From the NCBI GenBank assembly GCA_021432635.1, contig MU270101.1, forward strand, positions 1-64,000: DNA of 64,000 nucleotides, in the 5' to 3' direction. The position numbers were made by a program, and so were the translations under genes. The notes beneath the pieces are model-generated. The model was not told the DNA's origin, made no database searches, and worked only from the letters and a program-made list of their open reading frames with translations. This DNA is from Thozetella sp. PMI_491 (Eukaryota > Ascomycota > Sordariomycetes > Chaetosphaeriales > Chaetosphaeriaceae). Within the stretch, counting starts at the first letter, position 1, and every line of letters begins with the position of its first letter. Shown piece after piece: positions 1-11,452 of this stretch.

Positions 1-1441
1 GCTCGAGTGGATCAACAGGTGGAACGTAATGGAGTTTTTACTGGTCGACGTGGATTTCATACGCTTCTTGAAGAGGATTAGTTGTGGTATGGAGGGGGCA
101 GTTCAACTGGCTTGCTGGCTGTTTTTTTACTTTTTTTTTTACTTTTACTGCTTTTACTACGCTTTTTACTAGTTGATATTTACGATATTTACGACCATAT
201 ATCCACTGCGCCAGCTGGCCGCTTTATTTTTTAAAATATAAGGGCATACGATCTTAGATATGGTGGTTGCAGACCATCCCCCCCCCCCCCCCCCCATATG
301 GGGGATCCTAGGGTTAGGGTCCAGGCTTACCTAATATTAGCGGTACCCGCCAGATAATAAAGCGGCGGTACCCGCCGCTATATGGGACCCCTTGAGTCTC
401 TGCAAACTTAGTAATCAAGGAACGTGGCAAGGAAGAGTAGCTATTCTACCTTAGGTTACAAGTAACCCAATAATCTAATGGCGACGGCCCCGTGGCTTCC
501 CAGGCTGAAGCCATTTAGGATTTCTAAAATCAAGGGCATTAGCAAAGAGGCAGGCTTCAGTTCTCATATGTCCCCGTATCTAGTCCGAAATAATCGGCTA
601 TGTTTAGCAGAAAGACCATTCATATTTTATACTGTCCGGGCCGAACCTAAGCTGAGGAGCGATTCCTTTGTTTCGCGGAGCTTGGCCCACGCGGGAATCT
701 ACTCAAATGTGTTCGTGGCCCAAAGCACGGGTGAGTTCTAAACCCCAACAGTGTCTATGCAGAGGGCTATTTGTAGATGTTTCCGAACTAGAATACAAAT
801 GGTAGTCCTTCAAAAACTTACTTTGATTTAGCTGGAAACTGTAACCAGCACGGTTTGGCCATGGCTTGCTTGACGAACCTTAACCAGGTAGACAGCCAAT
901 CAATGAAACATTCCTCCATTTCCTTAGCCTATATCCACGTAGTGACATCCTCGGCCCTAAAAAGAGATTGAGCTGTCCTCTTCGTTGTCTCGTTAGAAAG
1001 AGGTGGTTTCTGGATCGTAAATTTCACTACTCTCTTCGGTCTCGACTCATGTTCGGCCGCTTTGTTACTGTACGAGAATAGCATTGCGCCCGCAGCGCTG
1101 CATAGTTTATGCTAGTCTTTCTTGTGATACCAATTGTGAACAAGTGCTTTCCCAGGTTACGTAAATAATTCATCTAGTCTTGGGCTGTGAGGTCCAAATT
1201 GGCCGCAATCGTAGCCTGACTGTATACCGCGCTCCCCACGTGTTCACTGAGCTTGCGCTACCTGTAGGACATACCTTTGTTATATCTCAGCCAATGAGTG
1301 CTAGTGATCCTCATGTCTGTTGGAAGACTGAAATACATATAAAGCACGGTTCACGCCGGCCTTCGGCGCCGCTACCTCTTCCTCGCGCCCCAGTGCTCCC
1401 ATTGTACATGACACCTTTGCACTTAGAACCCAAGTACAGTG
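1..1441. other. Leading stretch without a convincing gene
   Basis: This stretch has AT-rich runs (T-rich around 125-175), an 18-base C run near 278-295 and a short hairpin repeat (listed separately). An open frame at 478-741 has no recognisable domain and ordinary intergenic composition, so I do not call it a gene. The last 300 bases are the upstream region of the decarboxylase gene that begins at 1483. Confidence 0.5.
340..379. repeat. Two short hairpins sharing a GCGG-TAC-CCGC core
   Basis: The core GCGGTACCCGC occurs at 340-350 and again inside 361-379. The second copy is a perfect 8-bp inverted repeat around a TAC loop. Both lie in otherwise AT-rich DNA some 20 bases apart. Their role is unknown; they could be a mobile-element relic or chance. 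Confidence 0.45.
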
Positions 1442-1449
1442 TATAAAAG
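1442..1449 (+). promoter_or_regulatory. TATA box of the PLP decarboxylase gene
   Basis: A consensus TATAAAAG lies 34 bases upstream of the ATG at 1483. It sets that ATG as the likely start and implies a very short 5' leader. Confidence 0.6.
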
Positions 1450-1482
1450 CGCCGACGAGCATTTCGGCTTCCTATCACCATC

Positions 1483-4400
1483 ATGTCCGTCCATGCAACT
1501 GTTATGGCCCCGAGGCTCGCCCCAGAGGGCAAGCTGGCACTCTCAGATGGCAAGCTTCCACTGACGGATCATATGGATCATGCTCGAAAGAGGAAGATTC
1601 GGGCCAACTCCGATGCATCCTCGGATGTCACTGCCACCAGTCCCAATAATGCAGCATGGACCACCTCCAAAATTGAAGAGGACGTCTCTCATCAGATAAT
1701 AAGCTCCCACTTCATCGGCCCTCAGGCCGAGAACTTGTCGTATTTTAAACGAAATATCCACACTATCCTCGAAGAGCTCCGCTTGGCCCGCAATAACTAC
1801 TTCCCTGAAGATGGGGTTAGAGTCTACCATCCTGGTTAATCTTGGACAAAGTGCTAAGTATGTTGCATCTTAGAAATTCATCGACGAAAATGTTCAACAG
1901 TCGCCCGCCTTTCAAAAGTCCATGAAAAAGCTCAGCAATGCGGTGCAAAAGACGTCTAATCTTCTCGGCCGGACTTCCATCCCGTTCTGGTCGCCGCGAT
2001 ACGAGGCTCACATGTTCGTCACCGAACTGAACCCGACGACCAGAGTCAAAGATTAACATGTTGCTAGGTGCACTGACATGAGCATGGCAGCTCTTCTAGG
2101 GTATTTCATGACGATGCTCTACAACCCTAACAATGTTGCCCTTGAAGCCAGCCCAATCTCCACCGTTGCCGAAATCGAGGTTGGGGAGCAGCTTTGTGAG
2201 CTCTTTGGGTACAACACTGACCTGAACGTGGACGCCCCAGTCGGCTGGGGACATGTGACGTGCGATGGTACTGTTGCCAATCTCGAGTCCATTTGGTAAG
2301 CATGGCTCTTAGTCCATCCTACTGCTTGCGCTTTGCTAATTGGTTTCAGGGTTGGTAAGTCCAATAGCGTCCTTATTGTCTCACGCTTCTTTCCGATCGT
2401 GCTAACAAGCGTATCAAGCTCGCAATCTGAAGTATTACCCCCTCTCCCTTCGCGAGGCTATGGAGGAGGGTAAACCCCTAGAGTTTCTCAGTGGGCGATT
2501 CCAAGTCGAGACATGTGTAGGAAAGCGGAAATTATTTTCAGAGCTTACCCATTGGGAGTTGCTCAACCTGAAGGCCCACGAGATTCTAGACATTCCCGAT
2601 AGGCTCTACCATGAGCATGGTAAGCCCATATTTGCCTATATCTGGAATACGTTACCAACAAATTTCTTCTAGGCATCTCCAATGATTATCTGTCAGCAGT
2701 GATGGAAGAGTTCACGGTTCAGTCCACGGGGAAGGAGGCTCTAGAGCGCAAGTATACGGACGGAAAGCCTGCCCAATACCTACTGTCAAATACTAGGCAT
2801 TATAGCTGGCCTAAGGGAGCTGGTTAGTGCCATGACTACACCCATCTGCTGTCCAGCGAGCTAACGGTTGCACAAACAGCTGTTGCCGGAATTGGGTCCG
2901 ACAACGTGGTCGGCATCCCGGCAGATCACGGCGCGCGCATCGATATCGATGCGCTTGAGAAGAGGCTGGAGGAAAATTTGGCGAATGAGCAACCCGTATT
3001 GGCCGTGGTCGCGATCATGGGCTCAACAGAGGGTAGGCGGAGCTCTGATCACCAGTTGATATTGTGGGCCGCAACTGACTGGGGTGACCTACAGAGGGTG
3101 CTGTAGACTCCCTGAGCTCCGTGCTGGCCTTGCGCAAGCAATTCCAAGCGCGGGGCCTCTCGTTCCTTGTCCACGCCGACGCGGCCTGGGGAGGCTACTT
3201 CTGCACCATGCTACCGAAGGACTACCGGCCAGGGGACGTTATTAACTTGCCTACCGAGATGGGCACTTCGGATGGCTTCGTTCCCGACGCGACTCTTCGG
3301 GCCGAGACCCAGGAGGAACTTTACGCCTTGCGCTTCGCCGATTCCATTACTGTGGACCCACACAAGTCCGGCTATATCCCATATCCTGCTGGAGGCCTAT
3401 GCTACAGGGACGGTCGGATGCGATACTTGGTCACCTGGACGTCACCTTACTTATCGAGGGGCTCCGTGACCAGCATTGGCACCTTTGGAATTGAGGGAAG
3501 GTATGTCAACTCTTGGCGGTGTTTATGGTATGACAGATGTTAATCACTATCGTGAATAGTAAGCCGGGAGCTGCGGCGATGTCTGTCTGGCTATCGAATA
3601 AGACTGTTGGCCTTGGCCCGAGTGTGAGTATACGTACCCAGCAATTAGGGATTTCTCTTTCTTCAAAGGCGTGCTTTTGCGGATTATTCCTGATTCATTC
3701 CCGGCGGCTCAAGTAAGGCTATGAGGGAAAGAGATTACCACTAACATGCCTTTCCTAGGGCTATGGGTCACTACTTGCTGAGGTTACATGGACATGCACG
3801 CGGGTAAGTAATCCAGAAGGCTCCATATCTACAGACGTTACATTGGCTGATCTCGTATACTTCTTCGTTTTAGTTCTCAGCGGAGTGGGCTGCGATGACT
3901 GATGCAACGAGTCCTTTTATCTGCGTGCCTTTCAACGAGCTTCCGTCCGAGAGAGATCCTGATTCAACTCCGGAGAAAGTCGAAGCCGAAAAGATCCGCA
4001 TTCGACGTGATGTTCTCAGGAAAACGAATGCCGAGATCGTCCAGGAGGATCAAAGCCGTCCTGAAGACCAAAAGACATTGAAGTTGCTGCGCCAGCTAGG
4101 CTCTGATCTCAACATCAATGCGTTTTCCCTGAATTTCCGTTATTCTGACGGACGGCTAAACGATGATGTAGAAGAGGCCAATTATCTCATGCAGCGTGTT
4201 ATCGAGGCGCTCTCCGTCGACAGCCCCGAAGATGATCCAACCAAAATTCCTCTTTACTTGACTTCGACTGAGTTCTCGGACAAGCTCTACGGCGAATGCA
4301 AGAAGCATTTCATGAAGCGGCTTGGATTGATTGACAGCACCCAAGACTTAATGGTTCTACGAAATGTTGTCATGTCCCCTTTCCCAACAGAGGGCAACTT

Positions 4401-5619
4401 CATCCACAAGTTAGCCAACATCTTGCGGGACACAGTCGCCAAGGAAACAGAGGCAATTATTCCTATCCCTGGTCGCCCACAATGCATCAGAATATACTAA
4501 CACGCGCGTTGGCTAGATCGTCCGCAAGCGTAACGAACTCAGTGACGATTTCCATAGCTTCTTGATCCAAGGAACCGAGCAGATCTACCTGATCCACCTG
4601 CCCATGTTCCATGTGGCAAACCATCGCCAGCAGCTGGTTGTGATGGTCGACTTCGACAACGTAGAGCGGAAATCCAAGGACAAGTATATCGCCATGAGGA
4701 ACTCCAATCCTTCCGAGCCGATGATTCTTGTGACGCAGCACAAGTGCCTCCTGCCAGACGTTGCCCAGAAGCACGTTTCATTTACAGGTCAAATCATGAC
4801 CAAGGAATCGTAAGTACTCTCATCTCTCCATGAACATCCTCTTTTGATCCTAAAAAATTAACGCGATCTTCTGAAAAGGGGCATCATCCTTAAGAATATT
4901 AAGGTCACTGTGACTGATACTGTCGTGAGCCGGCCTTTGAACTCGCGATGGCGACTGAAGGACTACCCTACCCGCTTCATGCCGTTCTATCTCTACGGTA
5001 ATGGTACGTCCACCTTTGCCTGATAGATTCCGCATTACACGGCATGGGTTTACGCTGACATTTAATATTTTTAGCAAATGAGGCGCACATCGACCACGTT
5101 ATTGTTCGAGCACCAAACACTCAACTCTCTGCTAGCAATTGTAAGCTCGATATCGACGCGAAGGTCCCGTGGGAGAAGCCGCTCGTCCTGCTGCTAGAGG
5201 ACGTGTACGAGGCAACCATGCAGCCATTCCCGCCCAACAAGGAGATCGGCAGCAAGAACGGAGGTATCATCTCGGAGTCGCCACATGAATCCACGTATCA
5301 GAATTCGTCGGATGCAGACAATGTCGTCACGAACCAGACGCGCGTTGGCAAGATGCACCGGTCCGGATTCTTCTTCCGGCCTGGTGCGAGCTTCCGCGTT
5401 AGCGTGTGGCTAGACGGAAACCGAGAGCACGATAACGTGGAGCACGCCTGCTTCAGGTTGGGTAAGAAAGTGGGTGATGGTCGGCTGACGCTGCGCGAGA
5501 CTGTCTATGTCGACAGCGAAGCCATGAATTTCGATCCGTTCAAGAAGGTCGAGAAGATCAATGAATGGCGCTACGAGTTTGATCAGATCGGGAGAGAGTT
5601 GGAGGAAGAGATTGCCTAG
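1483..5619 (+). CDS. PLP-dependent tyrosine-decarboxylase-like enzyme with long C-terminal extension
   Basis: This is probably a group II amino-acid decarboxylase that uses pyridoxal phosphate to turn an aromatic amino acid into its amine. Visible marks are HADAAWGG (about 3173), whose Asp pairs with the PLP ring, and DPHKSGYIPYPAGG (about 3357), whose Lys would form the Schiff base. The HK-x-GYIPYPAGG form resembles bacterial tyrosine decarboxylases more than glutamate or DOPA enzymes. The gene splits into about a dozen exons with GT-AG introns, for example 2014-2067. One exon appears to be only five bases (2350-2354). The donor before the exon starting at 4517 is ambiguous (about 4435 or 4472). 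The protein is roughly 1,000 residues, against about 620 for bacterial tyrosine decarboxylase. The extra part, encoded from about 3.9 kb on, has no domain I recognise. No break was found. The substrate is inferred only. Confidence 0.8.
2350..2354 (+). other. Five-base microexon in the decarboxylase gene
   Basis: The exon ending at about 2298 stops after two bases of a Trp codon at a GTAAGC donor. The next clear exon begins at about 2419 with the last two bases of an Ala codon. Only GGTTG at 2350-2354 restores the frame. It is flanked by TTTCAG before and GTAAGT after, and gives the junction I-W-V-A-R-N-L, close to the I-W-A-A-R-N-L pattern I recall for the family. Confidence 0.65.
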
Positions 5620-5831
5620 ACGGCGGGAGCACCAAAAGGCGAAGCGTAATGCAGTGTAACAGCTTGCCAAGATTCATAGCTAGGTAGATATCTAGTGTTT
5701 TCTTCCTATCCCCACAGATGGAAGACTTTATACCCGGCTCGCTTCACCTAAAGGAAAATCAATTCCCAACAAGAGGTAAAAGACAATTCCACGAGGTAGG
5801 ATGTCGGGGGCTGTCTCGGTAGCCAAGCCGG

Positions 5832-7493
5832 TTGCCGGTCCGGAACCTTGCCAACGGCTGTCATCTCCGCCGCCCTGGAGCTACCGCTGTTGACGCTCGG
5901 TTTTTTGACAAGACAATATTGCAGGCTTCCGGTATGTTTAGCTACGACCAAGCCTTTATCGGGGGGACCCAGGCCCTCTTGTCCTTTCAACGAGACTTTA
6001 ATGTAAAAATCCTGAACGCCTGCCTATACCGCGCTCTCCGCCAACATTACATCAGTATTCCAGGCTGGATGCTTCTTCGGTACAATTCTTGGCTATTTCT
6101 TCTCTGAGAGGTTTGGGCGTCGACCCTAGCTGATCGGCTCGGTTGTGCTATTCCTGGCTGGGGCGTTCATGCAGACCGTGTCAGCCGCTCGGCTTAGCTT
6201 GATGTATGTTGGCCGTATCCTGACGGGATTGACTGTTGGCTCGAGTGCGATGTGCGTCCCTATCTATATCTCCGAGTCCTCACCGCCCACGATTCGCGGT
6301 TGCCTGGTCGGCCTCTTCGAAATAACGATCCAGGTGTTTGGGTTGATTGGATTCTGGATCAACTATAGAGTTCAGCATGATATGCCATCTACCAGCGCCC
6401 AATGGCAGGTCCCTTTTGCGCTACAGCTGATACCCGCCGGTCTTCTTATTGTCTCTATGATTTTTATGAAGGAATCGCCGCGCTGGTTGGCACGAAACAG
6501 CAAAATGGGCGAGGCCTCCCAAGTGCTTGCGTACGTGCGGAACCTGCCCGAGTGGCACGAGTATGTGCAGACAGAACTTGCCGAAATGCAACAACAGGCG
6601 GAAAGCGAGTCGAGAACGACGAGTGCCAATTTTTGGCGAGAGTCGTGGAAGGAGGCAGCCAGACCAGGTGTTCGCAATCGTATTGTTCTCGCCGTATCGT
6701 TGAAGGTGATGCAAAATCTAACTGGGTAAAACCCCCGAACCCCCAACCCCCCCTCTCCTCTTTCCTTCAGACACGCATATGGTGAGTCTCGCTTGCGGCG
6801 GCCAGCTGACCATCCTTTTCGATCAGTACCCAAGCCGTGAACTACTATAGCCCAGTCATCTTCCAGTCTATTGGCACATCCACGTCACTCTTAGTTACGG
6901 GAGTCTTCGGTTTGGTAAAGATGTTCATGACCAATGTTACCATGTTCTTTGCAGTCGACTCGATCGGAAGGCGCCCACTCTTTCTACTTGGTTCCATCGG
7001 AAGCGCCATACCAATGTTCTATCTTGGCGCCTACAGCAAGATATCGAACAGCTTTGATGCCTCGGCATCAAGTCCGGACGCCACGGCATATGTGGCAGTC
7101 ACCATGATTTACCTCTTTGCCATCTTCTTTGCGCTCTCGTGGAACGGCGTGCCGTGGATCTTCGCCTCTGAAGTTTTTCCGACTCGCATCAGAACACTGG
7201 GCCTGATGATTTCCATGTACTCGACTTCGTTGGTTCAGTTTATTATTGTGTAAGCAACACCATATATGATCGCCGATATCAAGTACGGCATGTTTTTCTT
7301 CTTTGGAGCCTGTATTCTATTTTCTGGAGTGGCTGTGTGGCTTTGGATTCCGGAGACAAAGGGGATCCAGCTTGAACATATGGACTATTTGTTTGAGGGA
7401 TCCATAATGACTGTCAAGGCAAGGAAAGAGGCTGAGCTGAAGATAGCGGAGCATATCGAAACCCTTCAAATAGAGGATGCGAAAGGAGTATAG
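5832..7493 (+). pseudogene. Decayed MFS sugar/quinate-type transporter
   Basis: The protein matches the hexose/quinate permease family. Seen are GYD-like FSYDQAFIGG, SERFGRRP, YVGRILTGLTVGS, ESPRWLARN, a QNLTG-TQAVNYYSP junction across an intron (about 6727-6827), and the C-terminal PETKGIQLEHMD. The reading frame is broken. The early part (about 6003-6035) switches frame before NITSVFQAG. A TAG at 6126-6128 follows RRP, and a TAA interrupts VYATPYMI near 7251, where families have Tyr. The first helix and start are poorly preserved. With two nonsense codons and a frameshift it is very likely dead, though recently so, as the rest is well conserved. It follows the decarboxylase on the same strand by about 200 bases. 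Confidence 0.8.
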
Positions 7494-8961
7494 GGAAGAG
7501 GTCAGTCGAAGGTATATTTGACTTGCATTTTAACCTGTATCTCACTTGCAGCATATCACCTTTTCAGCTAGTATTACTTTGAGAAAAAGATTTGATATCT
7601 TACTGTCTGAGATGCTGTATAGCTTAAGCGAGAGGTAATTTGTGCATCAGCTGTAGTTGTATTAGTATCACACATGCTGCATCCTTTTAACGGTCATTCT
7701 CACCACAATCACCACACTTGCTGTTACTTTCCTATACCACAGCAACTATCTGAAGTGCAATGTAGTTTGCTAAAGTTTACAGCTATATTTCTATATGCTG
7801 TTTCCTGCCTCCTTTACAGGTGTTACTATCCTAACCCAAGATCAAGTCAATCCTCAATCTATGGAGCCATCTACTCACGGACTTTGAAGCCTTTTTTCCC
7901 CAGCCAGGCTTGCTTTTCCTACACAAGGAGTCCAATAACCCTTTTCTAGAATGGGTTGACACGAGTCGTAGATGATTCGAATCTACGTATTAAAGGAGTG
8001 TATTTATACAGCAAGAATGAGCTTCGGGTAGCTCATCTACTGTGGGGTAGTCATCCTCGAATGCGAGTTGTCGGAGCCAGTAATAACCTTCGAAGTAAGG
8101 TATGAATTGGGGCCCCCGTCTAGGCATAGTGGAATATGGTCAAGTTGGATAGGATGTTGCCTAAATTACCGCAGAGTCGACTAGGATAGTGGACTATATT
8201 CAAGGCGATCAAAAAGGCATAGGACTAACCGATAACAAAAGGTTGGATCGTGCGTGAGGAAATTCATTCAATATTTATTTACCTCCGGCCTGGAACATTT
8301 ATTGACCGAAAGTTTTATTCTCCGGTTTGCAGGGGTTATCTTTCCGGGTCGTTGCTTATCCAGTCTGAGCCAGTTCGGCGTGGATGTCCAAAAGATTGCC
8401 AGCATCTTTCGGTCTCCACCTATAGCCGACATGTCTTTTCCTTGGACCAGACCTTGACAGTACTACGTTGTTTCTGGGAGCTTTGCGAATATCGCGAGGC
8501 GGAGACCCGGATGCCGACGATACGTTTCCTGCCCCTGGCAAAGTAGTAGGCCTATAGTAGTAGTGTAGATCAACAATCCTTCCTCACCTCCGCCCCACTC
8601 AAGGTGGAAACCCTTCGCAGTCCGAAGCAGAGTAGACAGGCTAAGCAGTCAGAAGCGCTGGCTTCTCACGCGTCTGATCCTAGTCTTCAGCACCAATCGT
8701 ATCGAAGTTAGCTCCGTTTAGTATTCACTTGGACTCTCTAGCCCCAGCTGTCGGCTGTCGCGGAGCTGCAAGTGTCGACCTTCGACAGGGTACAGGGTTA
8801 CTGATATCTGGCGGGAATATCGCACTGTCGATCCTCGGCCGCCAGTAAACGCGAAAAGCGAACACACTGCCACCAAAAATTCACCAATACCAAATCCGGG
8901 CGGTGCGACCAAATATAACAATTTTTGCTATCATATTCCACTTCAATAAACATTAATCATC
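7494..8961. other. Intergenic region, no supported gene
   Basis: Only short unrelated open frames occur (for example 7674-7949 and 8250-8546). None has a recognisable domain or a consistent splice pattern. No terminal repeats or tRNA fold were seen. The final part is upstream DNA of the kelch gene. Confidence 0.45.
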
Positions 8962-10028
8962 ATGCGTCTGTCCCGGGCTACACGGCCGTTGAGTCTAGCA
9001 TACGTCCTAGAAACTACCATCGCAGCCCAATGGACCAATCTAGTCCCAATTCCGTTTCCACGCCAGGAGCATAGCACCGTGGCCATTAACGAAACCACTA
9101 TCGCCATTGTGGGTGGCACAACGCCGACCGGCAACGCCTCCTATGTCACGGGACTTTCAGCCACCTCATTGATGCAGCTGTACGACATACCCTCAGACAC
9201 GTGGCGAACAGTAGCACCAACTCCGTACAAGGTCAACCATCCCAACGTCGCAGTCGTGGGAGGGAAGCTTTACTTGCTTGGAGGGCTCGTCAATATTCAT
9301 GAGCCGCCGACTAATCACTCTGATTGGGCCGCGTTTGGGGAGAGCTATGTATGGGATCCAACGACAGATTTATGGACCCAGCTTACGTCGATGCCCACGG
9401 GCACGGAGCGAGGAAGCGCTACTATGGGCGTCCAAGGCGACATGATCTACCTTGCCGGTGGAATGACTCTACTGCAAGGCACCTATCAGGATGCTATCAC
9501 AACCGTCACCGCTTTTAATACTACTTCGGGCGAGTGGCAGAGACTCCCCGCCCTGGCCGCCAATATACCGGAGCGCCGGCAGCACAGTGTTGGCGCTTTT
9601 TTAACAACACATTTTTTGTCATCGGCGGACGTTGGTACGCACAAGGAGATGTTCGCGGCACTGTCTTCATTCTTGACCTGAACAATATGACAGCGGGCTG
9701 GAAGACAAGTTCAGGAAGCATGCCTGTTCCTCGGGGCGGTCTTTCCGGTGCCGCAGTGGGCAACCAGTTTTATACATTTGGAGGCGAAGCAAATTCCAAC
9801 AGCCCCAGCGGCATCTTTAACCAGACGGAAGCTTTTGACATGGAAACGCAGCAGTGGGAAGAGCTGAAACCAATGGCCGTGCCGCGTCACGGGAATAGTG
9901 CTGTCGCCGTAGGTAACAAGATATACATACCGGGAGGGGGCCTACAGCAAGATGGCAAAGCATATACTATAGATGGAGTCACACACTACATCCAGACTAC
10001 AGACCATTTTGACGCTTATTGTGTCTAA
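8962..10028 (+). CDS. Kelch-repeat secreted-type protein, interrupted by one frameshift
   Basis: The protein is a chain of kelch beta-propeller blades like galactose-oxidase/nitrile-specifier-type fungal proteins. Repeated motifs are VVGGKLYLLGG, GDMIYLAGG, FFVIGGRWYAQG, NQFYTFGGEA and NKIYIPGGG, each followed by an aromatic W such as TTSGEWQRL and METQQWEEL. An N-terminal signal or anchor is possible (residues 1-22) but is not strongly hydrophobic, and several N-x-S/T sites fit secretion. The frame is lost at the T run 9597-9602: the upstream frame stops at 9681, while the blade FFNNTFFVIGG continues in another frame to 10028. One additional T would bring the two frames into register, so a homopolymer sequencing error is as likely as a real mutation. 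If real, the last two or three blades are lost. The substrate is unknown. Confidence 0.65.
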
Positions 10029-10151
10029 TTCGACAGTGTTAGGTGTTATTTAGAAGATTACCTGTTGAAGGAAGATAAAGGCTAGAATTATTGAGACTGA
10101 GGTGGCTCTTGCATAAATTAGGAGTAGTTGCCTTTATCCTGGTTAACCTAC

Positions 10152-10961
10152 TTAGAATAGAGAAATGGTTAACGCCATGAATAAGCCCATGAGAATGCCC
10201 GTGATGCCTAGGCCCTCGATAGAAAACCGTTTGACGCCCGAGTTTGGTTTTCCGTGTGCCTGCAAGCACTTGTTTTTCTCCTCTCCGTACAACGCAGAGC
10301 AAAGTATATTGTCAACGATGGTAGAGAGGTTAGATGCGGTTGCAGCATCGACCTGCACACGACATGGATTCGCCGGCACGGTTGCGTTGGCAACGACGGG
10401 GCAGTTGAAAACTTGCTCGAAAGTGGCGTCGACGCCATTGACCGGGTTAATATCGGTAATATTAAGAGCAGGCGGACCCGAGCCGCAGGAACGAGAGTCG
10501 GAAGGCTGAATGTCTGGCTGTTTGGCTCCGTTTCTGGTTGAAAAGACTAACGTATTTTCAACGGCCCCGATAGATCCGAAGCCATGGGGATTGGTCTCGT
10601 TATTGCATCTCTCCATGTCCCACTTCCATTGCAGGGTCCAGGTTCCTTCAGTCACATTCATTCCGTCGGTATAGGCAACAGCGAAGTAAGGGCTGGTTGT
10701 AAAGCTGCTATTTTTCAGATTTAGAGGAGGATTTGGGTGAATGCTCCTCCCATGTTCGTCGTAAATCACCCAATAGATGATATGGGGTAACGGCGGGATA
10801 CCGTCAGCACCCTGGACTGCCCAGACGATGGGCATCGGTGCTACGGGCGCGTAAGTGTCGTTACGCGGGAATATAAGGTCTACCTCGATCGTGACGGGGA
10901 GCGTGGCAACGGCGCTGCGCACCAGCAGCGCCGCTAGAAGAACGTGCTGAATACATAACAT
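10152..10961 (-). CDS. DUF7136-like GPI-anchored secreted protein
   Basis: The product is about 269 residues without introns. From the ATG at 10961 it opens with a good signal peptide (MLCIQHVLLAALLVRSAVA). The pattern I associate with the fungal DUF7136 family follows: VEVDLIFPRN-like start, TYAPVAPMPIVWAVQ, then WTLQWKW. There are many N-glycosylation sites (NDT, NSS, NVT, NET, NAT, NLS) and paired cysteines. The end is a hydrophobic tail (GITGILMGLFMALTISLF) typical of a GPI anchor. A longer in-frame start at 11084 would place 41 charged residues before the signal peptide and is therefore disfavoured. It converges on the kelch gene with about 120 bases between stops. The function is unknown; it is probably a wall or surface protein. 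Confidence 0.7.
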   Translation of the reverse strand: MLCIQHVLLAALLVRSAVATLPVTIEVDLIFPRNDTYAPVAPMPIVWAVQGADGIPPLPHIIYWVIYDEHGRSIHPNPPLNLKNSSFTTSPYFAVAYTDGMNVTEGTWTLQWKWDMERCNNETNPHGFGSIGAVENTLVFSTRNGAKQPDIQPSDSRSCGSGPPALNITDINPVNGVDATFEQVFNCPVVANATVPANPCRVQVDAATASNLSTIVDNILCSALYGEEKNKCLQAHGKPNSGVKRFSIEGLGITGILMGLFMALTISLF

Positions 10962-11452
10962 ATTCCTTGATTTAGTTACGCGTGGAGTTGTGTAAAACGT
11001 TCTAGAGTCCCACATCATGGTATTAAATATCCAGCACCAGTCTAGTCGGTGATGCAGCTGGGGCCGTCCCTTGCATGGGCGCATCGCTTCCTACGCTGTT
11101 ACTACCATCAACGACGTCAGAGGTTGACATGAAGGCTCAGGCACATTCCAAGGTTCCCCAGCTCTTGGCACACTTGGCACGCTTGGCATCTCCTCATCAG
11201 GAGGGTTAAATCCGTAACAGTGTACCCCGACTGATGGCGGCCCACTTGGAGTACAACTCCCGTGCAGCTATGTCAGGTTTCCTTTCCCTTTTTTCGTAAT
11301 AGCATCTATCCCTTCCGCTCGGTAATACACGATGTTGAGTTCAAAATGGCAACTGATTGGCGACGCCGATAAAAGAAGCGAGAGCGAGGTAGAATGAACC
11401 ACCAATTATGCATGATACATGGATGCAAGCATGTTCGCTAGTCATAGGCAGT
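10962..11452. other. Intergenic, promoter side of the DUF7136-like gene
   Basis: These 490 bases hold no domain-bearing frame. They separate the DUF7136-like gene from the 3' end of the NRPS-like gene on the same strand, so they contain the terminator of the latter and the promoter of the former. Confidence 0.4.

Noticed and set aside
309-319. TAGGGTTAGGG resembling telomere repeat
   Set aside because: Fewer than two full units and no array; not evidence of a chromosome end.
478-741. Open frame of 87 codons
   Set aside because: No domain, no promoter or splice support; likely chance.
7960-8000. TTCGAATC similar to a tRNA T-loop
   Set aside because: No matching stems or anticodon arm around it; a similar motif at 23668 also fails.
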